From Alloprevotella rava (GTDB taxonomy: Bacteria > Bacteroidota > Bacteroidia > Bacteroidales > Bacteroidaceae), in the NCBI RefSeq assembly GCF_014195585.1, contig NZ_JACICA010000011.1, forward strand, positions 1 through 62,119: 62,119 nucleotides of DNA. The letters are read 5' to 3'. Position 1 is the first letter of the stretch, and each line of letters begins with the position of its first letter. Both the position numbers and the translations under genes were made by a program. Positions 38,562 to 50,922 of this stretch are shown here, piece by piece. The notes below the pieces were generated by a model. That model saw only the letters and a program-made list of their open reading frames with translations. It ran no database searches and was not told the DNA's origin.

Positions 38562-39461
38562 CTAAACTAATTCTGCGATGAGCTGGTCGCGATCTCCAGG
38601 CAAGAGGTCGATGACAGGAACTTCAGGCATAGTATAGCAACCAGGTTGCTGACGCATGGTTGCACGAGCAGCACAAACAAGGATCTGAGCGGTGAGTGCG
38701 GGATTATTGATGTGCATCTTAAATTCGAAAAGCTGATTTTGAGTTGTTCCACTAACGCCTTTTCGCGTAAGATTCACACCATGTCCCATATCAATAACAT
38801 CATTCACACAAGAAACTTGCTGAACGTGCGTTTCATCATGCACAAAATAAGGATCGTTCTTAATTGCCGTTTCCACCTCTTTAAAATCAGTCCCTTCTTC
38901 CAATTCGATATAAACCATACGACGATGAATACTTGTACCAAGAGGAATCGTCATAGAAAGCGCAGCTTTCACACCTTTAATCGCTTTCACAGCCACAGTG
39001 TGCCCCATACTCATACCTGGACCGAAGTTTGTATATGTCAAGCCCTTTGGAGCAACGGCTTGCAACATTGTGCGGACAATTGAATCTGTACCGGGATCCC
39101 AACCAGCAGAGATGATGCTTACAGCATTATTTGCTAAAGCAGAAGTAGAAAGTTCTGAACGAAGCCTCAGTATCTCTGTATGAATATCGAAACTATCAAC
39201 GGTATTGATACCCAAAGCCAAAATAAGTTTGGCAGTTTCTTCGACCTTACGTGAGGGAGTAGCAAGAATCGCCACATCTACCTGACCAAGTTCTGCTATA
39301 TTCTTCACTACCTTGTAAGGAGCAAGTTCTTGCGGTTGTTCTTCTTCAGGATTACGACGAACAATACCCACAATTTCAAAATCGGGTGCAGCCTCAAGAG
39401 CCTGCAATGTATAGTGGCCGATATTACCATAGCCAACTATTGCTACCTTTATTTTTTTCAT
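38562..39461 (-). CDS. meso-diaminopimelate D-dehydrogenase
   Basis: 299 residues from the ATG at 39461 (MKKIKVAIVGYGNIGHYTLQ); the frame's earlier start adds 15 unconserved residues. It makes meso-DAP directly from tetrahydrodipicolinate with NADPH and ammonia, the one-step branch of the lysine/peptidoglycan pathway. The Rossmann motif GYGNIG (10-15), DSFDIH, SAGWDPGTDS and FGPGMSMGHT are the family signatures. Length is normal for type I Ddh. Confidence 0.93.
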   Translation of the reverse strand: MKKIKVAIVGYGNIGHYTLQALEAAPDFEIVGIVRRNPEEEQPQELAPYKVVKNIAELGQVDVAILATPSRKVEETAKLILALGINTVDSFDIHTEILRLRSELSTSALANNAVSIISAGWDPGTDSIVRTMLQAVAPKGLTYTNFGPGMSMGHTVAVKAIKGVKAALSMTIPLGTSIHRRMVYIELEEGTDFKEVETAIKNDPYFVHDETHVQQVSCVNDVIDMGHGVNLTRKGVSGTTQNQLFEFKMHINNPALTAQILVCAARATMRQQPGCYTMPEVPVIDLLPGDRDQLIAELV

Positions 39462-39618
39462 TGTTATATATAATCTATTCGTCCGCGAAATTACTGATTC
39501 CTCCAATCTGCGACAATGCTTTTAATATAAATTATACCTTTTTGAAGTATAGATAAAAAGAATAGCTCAATTGTTTCCCTCTTCAGCTATTTCTATTTAT
39601 CAAAAGATCAACTTAGTA

Positions 39619-39653
39619 AAAAAACGAAAAGAGCTGGAAGAAACTTCCAGCTC
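39619..39653 (-). terminator. OmpA-family gene terminator
   Basis: GAGCTGGAAG pairs with CTTCCAGCTC around AAA; the minus strand continues TTTTCGTTTTTTT. It lies 30 bp after the OmpA-family stop. Confidence 0.88.
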
Positions 39654-39682
39654 TCATATAAAAAGTCATGTAAGTCTAAATC

Positions 39683-40912
39683 TTACTTCTCGATGATAGT
39701 GCTGATAGCAACACGATTCCACTCAGGTTCAGAGAACATATTACCGATACCCTGACCTTCAGCGTTCAGACGATTAGCAGCAATCTTGTACTTATTAACG
39801 AGCATAGTCTTAACAGCGTTAGCACGAGCAACAGCAAGACGCTTATTCAAATCCAGAGGACCTTCAGGAGAAGCATATCCCTTGATAGATGCAGTAGCTT
39901 CAGGATGGTTCTTGAGGTAAATTGCTACACGCTCTACATTTGGCATCTGAGAAGCATCAATAATACTCTTACCTTGACGGAATGTTACAGCAGATTCCAT
40001 CAAACGCTTAGTGTCTTCCTTCACCTTAACAACTGGTTTCTGGTTGCGGCAGTCGTTGAGCTGGTTCTGGAGATCAGCGATCTGACGGTTAGCAGCGTCG
40101 AGCTGAGCGTCCTTATCAGCGAGCTGACCACGGAGATCGTTGATACGTGCATTCAGACCATCGATTTCAGCCTGGTCGCGTGGAGTAACAATAGTGAAGT
40201 GGTGAGCACCATTAGAGCTCTTGAAGTGGTAAGTAAGACCTGCCATAATTTCAACGTTGCTATGGTGCATATTAAAACGAGCTCCATTATAAGGATCATT
40301 ACCACGATAAGAGAAATAGTCAAGATCCCAAACGATAGCGGGCTTAACAGCAATAGTCCAAGCCTTCTTCTCGCCGAGATTAAACAACAGATTCAAACCA
40401 GCCTTTGCAATAAAATCATTACGGCCAGTACCATCTGTCTTCTCGTACTTGTTAACCCAAGAGTTATTAATATAGTTAGCGTTCTTGTTGAAATAGTAGC
40501 GCCAGCCACCACCAAATACACCTTCAAGTTCAAAAGTACGTGGAGTACCCGTGTAACCACCGAAGAAGTTCATGAAGTTCAACTTTGCCAAAAGTACCAA
40601 GTCGTTGTAGTCAACAACCGTTTTAGAGTCTGTCCAGTTAAAAGCTGCGCGATCCTGAACTGCGATACCGAAAGCAGGAGCGATCTGCTTCGTCAATTCA
40701 ACACCTGCAATAGCACGCATACCACCAAAGAAAGCACCTTGCTTCCAAGCCTTATTAGAGCCGCTTACTTGATGAAGAGCAGTAGTAGCTGTATTAACAC
40801 CACCTTCTACACCAAAAGACCAATTATCGAAGAACTTATTGCCTTCGTAGCCCTGTGCGTTTGCACCAAGTACCATTGCACTTGCTGCAATCAATGTAAA
40901 TAATTTACGCAT
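39683..40912 (-). CDS. OmpA family outer-membrane protein
   Basis: 409 residues. The signal peptide is MRKLFTLIAASAMVLGANAQ. An eight-strand-like beta barrel spans about 25-230, and a short coiled coil (INDLRGQLADKDAQLDAANRQIADLQNQL) spans about 255-290. The C-terminal OmpA peptidoglycan-binding domain (about 310-405) has IKGYASPEGPLDLNKRLAVARANAV; the Asp/Arg pair that clamps DAP is consistent. It anchors the outer membrane to the cell wall. It is monocistronic with its own terminator. Neighbouring ddh supplies the DAP it would bind, which may be coincidence. Confidence 0.92.
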   Translation of the reverse strand: MRKLFTLIAASAMVLGANAQGYEGNKFFDNWSFGVEGGVNTATTALHQVSGSNKAWKQGAFFGGMRAIAGVELTKQIAPAFGIAVQDRAAFNWTDSKTVVDYNDLVLLAKLNFMNFFGGYTGTPRTFELEGVFGGGWRYYFNKNANYINNSWVNKYEKTDGTGRNDFIAKAGLNLLFNLGEKKAWTIAVKPAIVWDLDYFSYRGNDPYNGARFNMHHSNVEIMAGLTYHFKSSNGAHHFTIVTPRDQAEIDGLNARINDLRGQLADKDAQLDAANRQIADLQNQLNDCRNQKPVVKVKEDTKRLMESAVTFRQGKSIIDASQMPNVERVAIYLKNHPEATASIKGYASPEGPLDLNKRLAVARANAVKTMLVNKYKIAANRLNAEGQGIGNMFSEPEWNRVAISTIIEK

Positions 40913-41102
40913 AGTTAAATAAAAAATTAGTGACTTTATATTTCTATATTATTAGTATCTTAAGTTGTCCATCGTTCCAATGAGTTCTTTTAAGTGCCTA
41001 AAATAGACGTCGCAAAATTCCATATAAATTTTGATATATGCAAACCTTTCAGCAAAAAACTATATCTTTTCGTTGAATATTCAATAAAATTAGTTTTTTT
41101 AC

Positions 41103-41133
41103 TTGGCTCTTCGACATTTATAGGCTACTTTTG
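41103..41133 (+). promoter_or_regulatory. DUF3467 gene promoter
   Basis: TTG (41103-41105), 20 bp, TACTTTTG (41126-41133), about 50 bp before the ATG at 41189. Confidence 0.8.
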
Positions 41134-41188
41134 TCGTATAGGAATAGCAAAAACAGACAAATCTTTAATAATAAACACTTTGACTAAA

Positions 41189-41518
41189 ATGGAAGATAAA
41201 AACAATCCCCAAGATGGTCAGCTTCAGATTGAACTGACTCCAGAAGTTGCAATGGGCAACTATGCAAACCTCGCAATTCTGTCGCACTCTCATGCTGAGT
41301 TCATTGCTGACTTTGTTCGTGTACTCCCGGGTATGCCCAAGGCTCCAGTAGTAGCTCGCATCATGTTAGCTCCTGAAAATGCTAAGCGTTTGCTGGCTGC
41401 TTTGCAAGATAATGTTCAGAAATATGAGGCTCAGTTTGGCTCTATCGAACTTCCCGAGTTAGCTCAAGCTGGTAGCAAGACGGCAAATCCCTTCGGTGTT
41501 CCCCAAGGCAATGCTTAA
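41189..41518 (+). CDS. DUF3467 family protein
   Basis: 109 residues from the ATG at 41189, chosen because the promoter (41103-41133) lies after all earlier in-frame starts. IELTPEVAMGNYANLAILSHSHAEFIADFVRVLPGMPKAPVVARIMLAPENAKRLLAALQDNVQKYEAQFG is the DUF3467 core. This small cytosolic family is found next to rpoC in many Bacteroidetes; its function is unknown. Here it is convergent with rpoC. Confidence 0.88.
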   Translation: MEDKNNPQDGQLQIELTPEVAMGNYANLAILSHSHAEFIADFVRVLPGMPKAPVVARIMLAPENAKRLLAALQDNVQKYEAQFGSIELPELAQAGSKTANPFGVPQGNA

Positions 41519-41540
41519 AACTGGCCATCCATAAATTTAA

Positions 41541-41572
41541 GCGGGCAATCTGAAGAGATTGTCCGCTTTTTA
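41541..41572 (+). terminator. DUF3467 terminator
   Basis: GCGGGCAATCT pairs with AGATTGTCCGC (11 bp, one G-T) around GAAG and is followed by TTTTTATTT. Confidence 0.9.
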
Positions 41573-41657
41573 TTTGTCTCAAAATTAGATATAGGAAACC
41601 TATAGCTTTGATACTGTCCTCTAAAACTACATTTAGTATAGAAGAATCAATGCAACA

Positions 41658-41694
41658 AAAAAGTGTCGCTCTAGTTTTAAAAGCGACACTTTTT
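41658..41694 (-). terminator. rpoC terminator
   Basis: A 13-bp stem, AAAAAGTGTCGCT with AGCGACACTTTTT, is symmetrical and able to work in both directions. It lies 19 bp after the rpoC stop. Confidence 0.85.
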
Positions 41695-41712
41695 ATATAG
41701 CAAGAAGTAAGT

Positions 41713-44700
41713 TTATGCTTCTGCAGCTTCGGCTTCTTCTTTTTGCATGCGTCTATAATCGTCCATATCGCCTACAACGAGGTGAGTAAACTCACGCATA
41801 CCTGTACCTGCAGGAATGAGGTGACCGCAGATAACGTTCTCCTTCATACCGTCGAGCTGGTCGGTCTTGCCACTGATGGCTGCTTCGTTGAGCACCTTAG
41901 TTGTTTCCTGGAAGGAAGCGGCAGACATGAAGCTCTTAGTCTGCAATGCTGCGCGCGTGATACCTTGAAGAACCTGAGTGGACGTTGCAGCAACAGCATC
42001 ACGAGTCTTAACAAGCTTGAGGTCGCGGCGTTTCAACTGAGAGTTCTCATCGCGGAGCTTACGAGCCGTTACAATCATACCCTTCTTCATTGTTTCACTA
42101 TCGCCAGAGTCAACAACAACTTTCTTACCCCAAATGCGATCGTTCTCGTCTGCGAAATCGAGTTTGTCGATCATCTGGAGTTCGAGGAAGCGAGTATCAC
42201 CTGGATCATTGATCTGTACCTTGCGCATCATCTGACGAACGATAACCTCAAAGTGCTTATCATTGATCTTCACACCCTGAAGACGGTAAACGTCTTGCAC
42301 TTGATTCACAATATATTCTTGTACTGCCGTTGGACCCATGATTGAGAGGATGTCAGACGGAGTGATAGAACCATCAGAGAGGGCTTCACCTGCACGAACA
42401 TAGTCGTTTTCCTGCACCAGAATCTGCTTTGACAGAGGAACGAGGTACTTTTTGATTTCGCCAAGCTTAGAAGTCACAATGACTTCGCGATTACCACGCT
42501 TCAGTGAACCCATTGTTACCTCACCGTCAATTTCACTAACAACAGCGGGATTGCTCGGGTTGCGAGCTTCGAAGAGCTCAGTAACACGGGGAAGACCACC
42601 AGTGATATCACCAGCCTTACCAACAGCACGTGGAATCTTCACGAGAATTTCACCCGCTGTGAGAGTTTCGCCATTCTCAACAACGATGTGACCATTGATG
42701 GGGAAGTTGTAGCTATGGAGGATTTCACCCTTTTCGTTGAGAATGTCAACTGTTGGGATCTTATTTTTCTCTTTGGACTCTATCACGATGCGTTCTCGCA
42801 AACCTGTAGCTTCATCTTGTTCTACACGATAAGTTACACCTTCAATGATATCATTGAAACGAAGCTTACCAGAGAACTCTGTTACGATTACAGCATTGAA
42901 AGGGTCCCACTTAGCAATCACAGTTCCCTTTTCAACATGATCTTTGTCCTTGATGTAGAGTTGAGCTCCATAAGGTACATTCTGGGTAGAGAGCACGATG
43001 CCCGTATTTTCATCAACAAAGCGAACTTCGGCCAAACGACCCACAACAACTTTACCCGCACTTCCGTCTTCATTGGTAATTTCAACCGTACGAAGTTCTT
43101 CAAATTCTACGCGACAATCTTGCTTAGCAATAATGGTTGCTTTTGCAGCATCATTAGAAGCAATACCACCTGCGTGGAACGTACGAAGAGTAAGCTGTGT
43201 ACCAGGCTCACCGATAGACTGTGCTGCAATCACACCAACAGGTTCACCCATCTGCACTAAGCGATGAGTAGCCAAGTTGCGACCATAACACTTCTGGCAA
43301 ACACCGTGCTTGCTCTCACAAGTGAGAACTGAACGAATTTCAACACTTTCTATTGGACTTGCTTCAATTTCGTCAGCAACAGATTCTGTGATTTCTTCAC
43401 CTGCTGCAATGATGAGCTTACCCGTTGTAGGATGAATAATATCGTGAACACTGACACGGCCGAGAATACGCTCACCCAAAGAAGAGATGGTTTCATCGCC
43501 ATCCTTCAAAGCTGTACATACGAGACCACGGAGTGTGCCACAGTCAAGTTCGTTAATAATTACGTCGTGGCTAACATCCACCAAACGGCGAGTCAGATAA
43601 CCAGCATCCGCAGTCTTCAAAGCGGTATCGGCCAAACCCTTACGAGCACCGTGAGTAGAGATAAAGTACTCCAACACACTCATACCTTCCTTGAAGTTAG
43701 AAAGAATCGGGTTCTCAATAATTTGCGCGCCTTCGGCACCGGCTTTCTGCGGCTTAGCCATCAAACCACGCATACCTGCCAACTGAGCAATCTGATCTGC
43801 AGAACCACGAGCACCAGAATCCAACATCATGAACACAGCATTGAAACCTTGGTCGGCTTCTGTCATCTGCTTCATCAACGTCTTCTTCAAGTCCGTATTA
43901 ACGTGAGTCCACGTATCAATCACTTGATTGTAACGCTCCTTGTCGGTAATGAAACCCATGTTATAGTTGGATGTAATCTGATCGATTTCATCATTACCGC
44001 GCTGTACGATATCTTTCTTCTCAACTGGGATGATAATATCATCAAGGTTGAACGAAAGACCACCTTCGTATGACTTACGATAGCCCAGATTCTTAATGCC
44101 ATCAAGGAATTCGCAAGCACGAGCCATATTCACAGTCTTAATTACACGTGCAATAATATCGCGTAAAGACTTCTTTGAAATGATACCATTGAAGAAACCA
44201 ACCTCTTGAGGTATTATTTCATTAACAATGACACGACCTACAGAAGTTTCAACCATGTGACGGAGCGGGAAACCTTTCTCGTCAACATCGTCAACGATAA
44301 CTTTCACTGGAGCATGAACATCTACCTTACCTTCATTGTAAGCAATGATAGCTTCTTCTGCACCATAGAAAGTAAGGCCTTCTCCCTTGGCTCCCTTACG
44401 CAGTTTTGTGATATAATACAAACCGAGAACCATATCCTGTGAGGGTACTGTAATAGGAGCACCGTTGGCAGGATTCAAAATATTATGGCTCTGAAGCATC
44501 AATACTTCTGCCTCCATAATAGCTTCGTTGCTCAAGGGGAGGTGAACAGCCATCTGGTCACCGTCGAAGTCGGCATTGAAAGCCGTACATGCTAACGGGT
44601 GGAGCTGAATTGCTTTACCTTCAATGAGCTTCGGTTGGAAGGCCTGGATACCTAAACGGTGAAGGGTCGGTGCACGGTTAAGGAGCACAGGGTGACCTTT

Positions 44701-45981
44701 CATCACGTATTCAAGGATGTCCCAAATCACGGGATCGCGACGGTCTACAATCTTCTTTGCACTTTTTACCGTTTTAACAATACCGCGCTCAATGAGCTTA
44801 CGAATGATAAACGGCTTATAGAGTTCTGCTGCCATCAATTTTGGCAGACCGCATTCGCCCATCTTCAACTCAGGACCAACAACGATTACAGAACGTGCAG
44901 AGTAGTCAACACGCTTACCAAGTAGGTTCTGACGGAAACGACCTTGCTTACCCTTAAGAGCATCTGAGAGAGATTTCAACGGACGGTTACTGTCGCTCTT
45001 AACGGCACTACTCTTGCGAGAGTTGTCAAAAAGACTATCAACAGCTTCCTGCAGCATACGTTTCTCATTACGAAGAATCACTTCAGGGGCTTTGATTTCG
45101 ATGAGTCGTTTCAAACGATTGTTACGAATCAAGACACGACGATAGAGGTCGTTCAAATCGGACGTTGCAAAACGACCACCATCAAGAGGAACGAGTGGGC
45201 GGAGATCGGGCGGTGTAACAGGCAGAATCTTCATAATCATCCATTCGGGACGATTAGTTTCTTTGCTTGCGCGGAAAGATTCAACAACCTGAAGACGCTT
45301 CAATGCCTCATTCTTACGCTGCTGTGAAGAGTCGCTATTCGCACGGTCACGAAGCTCATAACTCATTTGGTCAAGGTCAAGACGGCTCAAAAGGTCATAA
45401 ATAGCCTCTGCACCCATCTTAGCAATGAACTTATTGGGATCTGTATCTTCAAGATACTGATTTTCTTTCGGGAGTTTGCGAAGGAGTTCGAGGTATTCAG
45501 ATTCCTCAAGCAACTGCATATACTCTACATCATCTACCAAGACACCTGGCTGAATCACGATATAGCGCTCGTAATAGATAACGGAGTCGAGCTTCTTCGT
45601 GGGCATACCAAGGAGGTAGCCCATCTTATTGGGAAGTGAACGGAAATACCAAATATGAGCCACGGGGACTACAAGCGCAATGTGGCCTGCGCGCTCACGA
45701 CGTACCTTTTTCTCTGTTACCTCAACACCGCAGCGGTCACAAACGATGCCTTTATAGCGAATGCGCTTGTACTTACCACAATGGCACTCATAGTCCTTTG
45801 TCGGACCAAAAATGCGCTCGCAGAAGAGGCCATCGCGCTCTGGTTTATAAGTGCGATAGTTGATGGTTTCAGGTTTCAGAACCTCACCATAGGAGTTTGC
45901 CAGAATTTCTTCTGGAGATGCCAAACCAATGGTAATCTTCGTGAAGTTACTCTTTATCTTATTGTCTCTTTTAAAAGCCAT
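41713..45981 (-). CDS. RNA polymerase beta' subunit
   Basis: A 1422-residue beta' subunit. The N-terminal zinc-binding site has four Cys ([20 protein letters not shown]). The clamp and rudder follow. The catalytic triad lies in [20 protein letters not shown] (near 470). A second Cys set, [13 protein letters not shown], lies near 890. The C-terminal trigger-loop region has [16 protein letters not shown]. It directly follows rpoB (39-bp gap). Confidence 0.98.
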   Translation of the reverse strand: MAFKRDNKIKSNFTKITIGLASPEEILANSYGEVLKPETINYRTYKPERDGLFCERIFGPTKDYECHCGKYKRIRYKGIVCDRCGVEVTEKKVRRERAGHIALVVPVAHIWYFRSLPNKMGYLLGMPTKKLDSVIYYERYIVIQPGVLVDDVEYMQLLEESEYLELLRKLPKENQYLEDTDPNKFIAKMGAEAIYDLLSRLDLDQMSYELRDRANSDSSQQRKNEALKRLQVVESFRASKETNRPEWMIMKILPVTPPDLRPLVPLDGGRFATSDLNDLYRRVLIRNNRLKRLIEIKAPEVILRNEKRMLQEAVDSLFDNSRKSSAVKSDSNRPLKSLSDALKGKQGRFRQNLLGKRVDYSARSVIVVGPELKMGECGLPKLMAAELYKPFIIRKLIERGIVKTVKSAKKIVDRRDPVIWDILEYVMKGHPVLLNRAPTLHRLGIQAFQPKLIEGKAIQLHPLACTAFNADFDGDQMAVHLPLSNEAIMEAEVLMLQSHNILNPANGAPITVPSQDMVLGLYYITKLRKGAKGEGLTFYGAEEAIIAYNEGKVDVHAPVKVIVDDVDEKGFPLRHMVETSVGRVIVNEIIPQEVGFFNGIISKKSLRDIIARVIKTVNMARACEFLDGIKNLGYRKSYEGGLSFNLDDIIIPVEKKDIVQRGNDEIDQITSNYNMGFITDKERYNQVIDTWTHVNTDLKKTLMKQMTEADQGFNAVFMMLDSGARGSADQIAQLAGMRGLMAKPQKAGAEGAQIIENPILSNFKEGMSVLEYFISTHGARKGLADTALKTADAGYLTRRLVDVSHDVIINELDCGTLRGLVCTALKDGDETISSLGERILGRVSVHDIIHPTTGKLIIAAGEEITESVADEIEASPIESVEIRSVLTCESKHGVCQKCYGRNLATHRLVQMGEPVGVIAAQSIGEPGTQLTLRTFHAGGIASNDAAKATIIAKQDCRVEFEELRTVEITNEDGSAGKVVVGRLAEVRFVDENTGIVLSTQNVPYGAQLYIKDKDHVEKGTVIAKWDPFNAVIVTEFSGKLRFNDIIEGVTYRVEQDEATGLRERIVIESKEKNKIPTVDILNEKGEILHSYNFPINGHIVVENGETLTAGEILVKIPRAVGKAGDITGGLPRVTELFEARNPSNPAVVSEIDGEVTMGSLKRGNREVIVTSKLGEIKKYLVPLSKQILVQENDYVRAGEALSDGSITPSDILSIMGPTAVQEYIVNQVQDVYRLQGVKINDKHFEVIVRQMMRKVQINDPGDTRFLELQMIDKLDFADENDRIWGKKVVVDSGDSETMKKGMIVTARKLRDENSQLKRRDLKLVKTRDAVAATSTQVLQGITRAALQTKSFMSAASFQETTKVLNEAAISGKTDQLDGMKENVICGHLIPAGTGMREFTHLVVGDMDDYRRMQKEEAEAAEA

Positions 45982-46020
45982 GATATTCTATATATATAAT
46001 TGTGTAAAGAGTTTTTGGGA

Positions 46021-49000
46021 TTAGTCGAGCTTGATGCTGAGACCCAAACCGCGAAGCTCGTGGAGCAGAACATTGAGAGATTCAGGAATACCTGGAGTAG
46101 GCATCTGTTCACCTTTAACGATTGCTTCATAAGCCTTGGCACGACCTGTTACATCATCGGACTTAATAGTGAGAACTTCTTGCAACACATGAGAAGCACC
46201 AAAAGCTTCAAGTGCCCAAACCTCCATCTCACCAAAACGCTGACCACCAAATTGTGCTTTACCACCAAGGGGTTGCTGAGTAATGAGAGAGTACGGACCG
46301 ATAGAGCGTGCGTGCATCTTATCTTCAACCATGTGACCGAGTTTCAGCATATAGGTCATACCTACAGTTGCCTTCTGGTCGAAAGCCTCTCCTGTTGCAC
46401 CATCATAAAGCTGCATGGAGCAATAGCGCGGTAAGCCGGCCTTATCTGTCCATTCGCAAAGGTCTTCGAGATGTGCACCATCAAAGATAGGCGTAGCAAA
46501 CTTAACACCGAGGCGATAACCTGCAGCACCGAGCACAGCTTCAAAAATCTGACCGAGGTTCATACGCGAAGGTACGCCCAGCGGGTTCAAGACAATATCA
46601 ACAGGACGGCCATCGGGCAAGAAAGGCATATCTTCTTGGCGTACGACCTTGGAAACAATACCCTTGTTACCATGTCGACCTGCCATCTTATCACCCACAC
46701 CAATCTTACGCTTCTTAGCAATATAAACCTTTGCCATCTGAATGATACCAGAGGGAAGCTCATCACCTATTGTAATAGAGAACTTCTTTCGCTTAAGCTC
46801 TGCATCTTTTTGGTTATATTTATGGAGATAATTCAGAATAAGACGACCAATAAGATTGTTTATACGATTATCCGTAGTCCAGTTATTAAGCTGCAATGAG
46901 GTAAAGTCAAGGGTTTCTAAAACAGATTTTGTCAATTTAGCCCCCTTTGCAATTACTTCTGTACCAATTGTATCCTTTACACCAAGAATCTTCTGATTTT
47001 CCACTAAAGCAAGAAGTTTAGTTATCATAAGATTCTTTAGTTCTTCAGTTTCCTGTTGGAACTTATCATCAAGTTTCTGAAGCGTAATCTTATCTGCGGC
47101 CTTAGAAGCACGTGTTTTGATTGCCTTACTAAAGAGTTTGCGATCAATAACAACGCCCGTTAAAGAAGGATTCGCCTTCAAAGAAGCATCTTTAACATCG
47201 CCTGCCTTATCACCAAAGATTGCACGGAGCAATTTTTCTTCCGGAGTAGGATCGCTTTCGCCCTTCGGCGTAATCTTACCAATCATTATGTCACCAGGTA
47301 CAACGCGAGCACCGACACGGATAATACCGTTCTCGTCAAGGTCTTTCGTTGCATCTTCACTAACATTTGGAATATCGTTAGTCAACTCTTCCATTCCTCG
47401 CTTCGTCTCACGGACTTCGAGAGAGAATTCATCAACATGAATAGAAGTAAGAATATCTTCGCGAACCATGCGCTCGTTGAGTACAATAGCGTCCTCGTAG
47501 TTGTATCCCTTCCAAGGCATATATGCAACGAGGAGGTTACGACCTAGAGCCAACTCACCATTTTCCGTAGCATAACCTTCTGTTAGGATTTCACCTTTTG
47601 TTACGCGCTGGCCAACAGTACAGGTTGGACGAAGGTCAAAGACCATATTTTGGTTCGTGCGACGGAACTTTGGAATACGGTATTCCTTTACTGCTGAATC
47701 AAAGCTAACAAAATCGTCATCTTCTGAACGATCGTACTTGATACGGATAGTAGTTGCATCCACAAACTCGACAACGCCATCACCCTCTGCAGAAATCATG
47801 GTGCGAGAATCAACACAAACTTGACGTTCGATACCTGTACCTACAATAGGAGCTTCGGAATGAATCAAAGGAACTGCCTGACGCATCATGTTTGAACCCA
47901 TCAATGCACGGTGAGCATCATCGTGCTCAAGGAAAGGTATCAAAGAAGCAGCAATAGAAGCAATCTGCTGCGGTGCAACGTCCATCAAGTCAACTTGTGC
48001 AGGCGGAACAACAGGATAATCTGCATCCTGACGACACTTTACCTTCGAACGAATAAAAGTACCATCTGGGTTCAGCGGAGCATTACCCTGGCCAATAATC
48101 TTATCTTCCTCTTCCTCTGCACTGAGGTAGACAACGTTGTTGTTATTCAAATCGACAATTGAATCTTTCACTTGACGATACGGAGTCTCAATAAACCCGA
48201 GATCGTCAATCTTTGCATAAACACAAAGAGAAGAAATTAAACCGATGTTTGGACCTTCAGGAGACTCAATCGGGCAAAGACGGCCATAGTGAGTATAGTG
48301 TACGTCTCGAACCTCAAAACCAGCACGCTCACGAGAAAGACCACCAGGACCAAGAGCAGAAAGACGTCGCTTATGAGTAACCTCTGCAAGCGGGTTTGTT
48401 TGGTCCATAAATTGAGAAAGAGCGTTTGTTCCGAAGAAGGAATTGATAACGGAAGAAATTGTCTTAGCGTTAATCAAATCCATCGGAGTAAACACCTCAT
48501 TGTCGCGAACATTCATACGCTCGCGAATGGTACGACTCATACGAGCCAGACCTATATTGAATTGGTTTGCCAATTGTTCACCAACCGTGCGAACACGACG
48601 ATTACTTAAGTGGTCAATATCATCAACAGTAGCCTTAGAGTTTATAAGCTCAACAAGGTACTTGATAATTTCTATAATGTCTTCACGAGTCAAGACGCGA
48701 GTATCATTATCTGTCGTCAAACCAAGTTTCTTATTCATACGATAGCGACCAACCTCTCCAAGGTCATAACGCTTATCAGAAAAGAAAAGGTTATTGATAA
48801 CTTCACGCGCACTTGCATCATCCGCAGGATCAGCATTACGCAACTGACGATAGATATAAGTAACAGCCTCTGACTCGGAATTACATGGATCCTTCTGAAG
48901 AGTGTTGAAGATAATACTGTAATCCGTTGAAGAAGTATCAGCATGGTGTACTTCAATAGTCTGTGCACCAGAATCTATGATCTTTTCGATATCTTCTGCT

Positions 49001-49830
49001 TCAATAACGCTCTCACGCTCGAGAATGATTTCACTACGATCAATAGAAACAACTTCACCTGTATCTTCATCAACAAAGTCTTCTACCCACGTTTTCATAA
49101 CACGTGCAGCCAACTTGCGACCAACGGCCTTCTTCAAATTGGTTTTATTGACCTTGATCTCATCAGAAAGATTAAAAATCTTAAGAATGTCTTTATCACT
49201 TTCAAAACCGATAGCACGAAGAAGAGTTGTTACGGGCAGCTTTTTCTTACGATCGATGTAAGCATACATCACGCTGTTAATATCCGTAGCAAACTCAATC
49301 CAAGAACCCTTGAAAGGAATGATACGCGCACTATAAAGTTGAGTACCATTGGCGTGCACACTTGAACCAAAGAATACACCCGGAGAACGGTGCAACTGAG
49401 ACACAACAACACGCTCAGCACCATTGATAACAAAGGTACCATTTTCCGTCATATAAGGAATGGGGCCCAAGAAAACATCTTGAACAACCGTATCGAAATC
49501 CTCATGATCTGGATCCGTGCAGTACAATTTAAGTTTTGCTTTCAGAGGCACACTATACGTAAGACCTCTTTCGAGGCATTCCTCTATCGTGTAACGTGGA
49601 GCATCGATATAATAGTCGAGGAATTCAAGCACAAAGTTATTGCGAGTATCTGCGATAGGGAAATTCTCAGCAAAAACTTTGTACAGACCATCGTTTTTAC
49701 GCTTTTCTGCCGGAGTGTCGAGTTGGAGGAAATCCCGATAGGATTTCAGCTGCACGTCGAGGAAATCCGGATAAGGCATCGGATTTTGCACTGACGCGAA
49801 GTTTACGCGACCATCAATAATTTTGGACAT
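46021..49830 (-). CDS. RNA polymerase beta subunit
   Basis: A 1269-residue beta subunit. The rifampicin region reads [47 protein letters not shown], with no resistance change that I can recognise. The C-terminal block has [15 protein letters not shown] and [21 protein letters not shown]. It is separated from rplL by a terminator-like attenuator. Confidence 0.98.
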   Translation of the reverse strand: MSKIIDGRVNFASVQNPMPYPDFLDVQLKSYRDFLQLDTPAEKRKNDGLYKVFAENFPIADTRNNFVLEFLDYYIDAPRYTIEECLERGLTYSVPLKAKLKLYCTDPDHEDFDTVVQDVFLGPIPYMTENGTFVINGAERVVVSQLHRSPGVFFGSSVHANGTQLYSARIIPFKGSWIEFATDINSVMYAYIDRKKKLPVTTLLRAIGFESDKDILKIFNLSDEIKVNKTNLKKAVGRKLAARVMKTWVEDFVDEDTGEVVSIDRSEIILERESVIEAEDIEKIIDSGAQTIEVHHADTSSTDYSIIFNTLQKDPCNSESEAVTYIYRQLRNADPADDASAREVINNLFFSDKRYDLGEVGRYRMNKKLGLTTDNDTRVLTREDIIEIIKYLVELINSKATVDDIDHLSNRRVRTVGEQLANQFNIGLARMSRTIRERMNVRDNEVFTPMDLINAKTISSVINSFFGTNALSQFMDQTNPLAEVTHKRRLSALGPGGLSRERAGFEVRDVHYTHYGRLCPIESPEGPNIGLISSLCVYAKIDDLGFIETPYRQVKDSIVDLNNNNVVYLSAEEEEDKIIGQGNAPLNPDGTFIRSKVKCRQDADYPVVPPAQVDLMDVAPQQIASIAASLIPFLEHDDAHRALMGSNMMRQAVPLIHSEAPIVGTGIERQVCVDSRTMISAEGDGVVEFVDATTIRIKYDRSEDDDFVSFDSAVKEYRIPKFRRTNQNMVFDLRPTCTVGQRVTKGEILTEGYATENGELALGRNLLVAYMPWKGYNYEDAIVLNERMVREDILTSIHVDEFSLEVRETKRGMEELTNDIPNVSEDATKDLDENGIIRVGARVVPGDIMIGKITPKGESDPTPEEKLLRAIFGDKAGDVKDASLKANPSLTGVVIDRKLFSKAIKTRASKAADKITLQKLDDKFQQETEELKNLMITKLLALVENQKILGVKDTIGTEVIAKGAKLTKSVLETLDFTSLQLNNWTTDNRINNLIGRLILNYLHKYNQKDAELKRKKFSITIGDELPSGIIQMAKVYIAKKRKIGVGDKMAGRHGNKGIVSKVVRQEDMPFLPDGRPVDIVLNPLGVPSRMNLGQIFEAVLGAAGYRLGVKFATPIFDGAHLEDLCEWTDKAGLPRYCSMQLYDGATGEAFDQKATVGMTYMLKLGHMVEDKMHARSIGPYSLITQQPLGGKAQFGGQRFGEMEVWALEAFGASHVLQEVLTIKSDDVTGRAKAYEAIVKGEQMPTPGIPESLNVLLHELRGLGLSIKLD

Positions 49831-49896
49831 TCTATTGAATTTGTTGATTGGACTTTACCTTGACGAAAGAGTCAAAGTAGTTTATAGACACAAAAA

Positions 49897-49929
49897 GGTT
49901 AAGAACCCTCTACCAGAGGATCCTTAACC
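49897..49929 (-). terminator. rplL-rpoB attenuator
   Basis: On the minus strand GGTTAAGGATCCTC pairs (with wobble) with GAGGGTTCTTAACC and then TTTTT. It sits between rplL and rpoB, the place where partial termination lowers rpoB output in other bacteria. The role here is inferred from position. Confidence 0.7.
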
Positions 49930-49950
49930 GAATGCTTATCAGAAATTGAC

Positions 49951-50328
49951 TTAGGCGATTTCTACAACAGCACCTTCAGTTTCGAGAGCCTTCTTCAGTG
50001 CTTCTGCTTCTTCCTTAGCAACGCCTTCTTTCAGCTTGCTAGGAACACCGTCTACGAGGTCCTTAGCTTCCTTCAGACCGAGGCCGCACTGTTCTTTTAC
50101 AGCCTTAACAACCTTCAGCTTACCAGCACCTGCATCTTTCAGGATAACGTCGAAAGCAGTTTTTTCTTCTGCTGCTGCAGCACCACCTGCTGCAGGACCA
50201 GCAGCAACTGCAACAGCTGCAGCTGCGGGTTCGATGCCATACTCATCCTTGAGGACCTGTGCCAACTCGTTAACTTCTTTTACTGTCAAATTTACCAATT
50301 CTTCAGCAATAGCTTTGATATCTGCCAT
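49951..50328 (-). CDS. Ribosomal protein L7/L12
   Basis: A 125-residue stalk protein that recruits translation GTPases. The N-terminal dimer domain is [22 protein letters not shown], then an Ala/Gly hinge (about 38-55), then the C-terminal [24 protein letters not shown] domain. Confidence 0.98.
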   Translation of the reverse strand: MADIKAIAEELVNLTVKEVNELAQVLKDEYGIEPAAAAVAVAAGPAAGGAAAAEEKTAFDVILKDAGAGKLKVVKAVKEQCGLGLKEAKDLVDGVPSKLKEGVAKEEAEALKKALETEGAVVEIA

Positions 50329-50386
50329 TTTCTTTAATGTATTTATTTGTTTTTAAAATCTATGTTATATAGCGGGTCTCAATCGC

Positions 50387-50908
50387 TTACTCAGGGCGCT
50401 CGCCCAAAGTTTTAAGCACACCGTGAATAGTCTGTGAACCAGACTGAAGAGCTGAGATAACGTTCTTCGCTGGAGATTGCAGCAAAGCCACAACTTCTGC
50501 GATAACTTCGTTCTTGCTCTTAATTGCAACGAGTGCGTCGAGGTTTTCAGCACCTACGTAGATTTCTTCTTCTGCGTAAGCAGCTTTCAGAGCGGGAATA
50601 CCTGTTGCTTTACCTTCTTCTTTGATAAGCTTTGCAGGAACATTAGCTGTGTTACAGAAGAACACGGCTGTTGTACCCTTCAAAGTATCATAAAGAGGAG
50701 TAAAGTCAGTTTCAGATTGTTCAAGTGCCTTGTGAAGAAGGTTATTCTTAACAACAACCATCTTAACTTCTGACTTGAAGCACTTTCTTCTCAATGCACT
50801 GGTAGTTTCAGCATTTAAACCTGTAACATCTACCAGATAAAAGTGAGCATATTCTTTGAGTTTCTCACCGAGTTTCTCGATGATGATAGCTTTATCTTCC
50901 TTTCTCAT
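50387..50908 (-). CDS. Ribosomal protein L10
   Basis: A 173-residue stalk base protein that carries L7/L12 dimers on its C-terminal helix. MRKEDKAIIIEKLGEKLKEYAHFYLVDVTGLNA and RRKCFKSEVKMVVVKNNLLHKAL are typical. It lies 14 bp after rplA. Confidence 0.97.
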   Translation of the reverse strand: MRKEDKAIIIEKLGEKLKEYAHFYLVDVTGLNAETTSALRRKCFKSEVKMVVVKNNLLHKALEQSETDFTPLYDTLKGTTAVFFCNTANVPAKLIKEEGKATGIPALKAAYAEEEIYVGAENLDALVAIKSKNEVIAEVVALLQSPAKNVISALQSGSQTIHGVLKTLGERPE

Positions 50909-50922
50909 GATTCTTATTCCTA

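Noticed and set aside
41610-41628. Second MITE at the DUF3467-rpoC junction
   Set aside because: Only one end-like sequence (GATACTGTCCTCTAAAACT) is found; no matching inverted partner is nearby.
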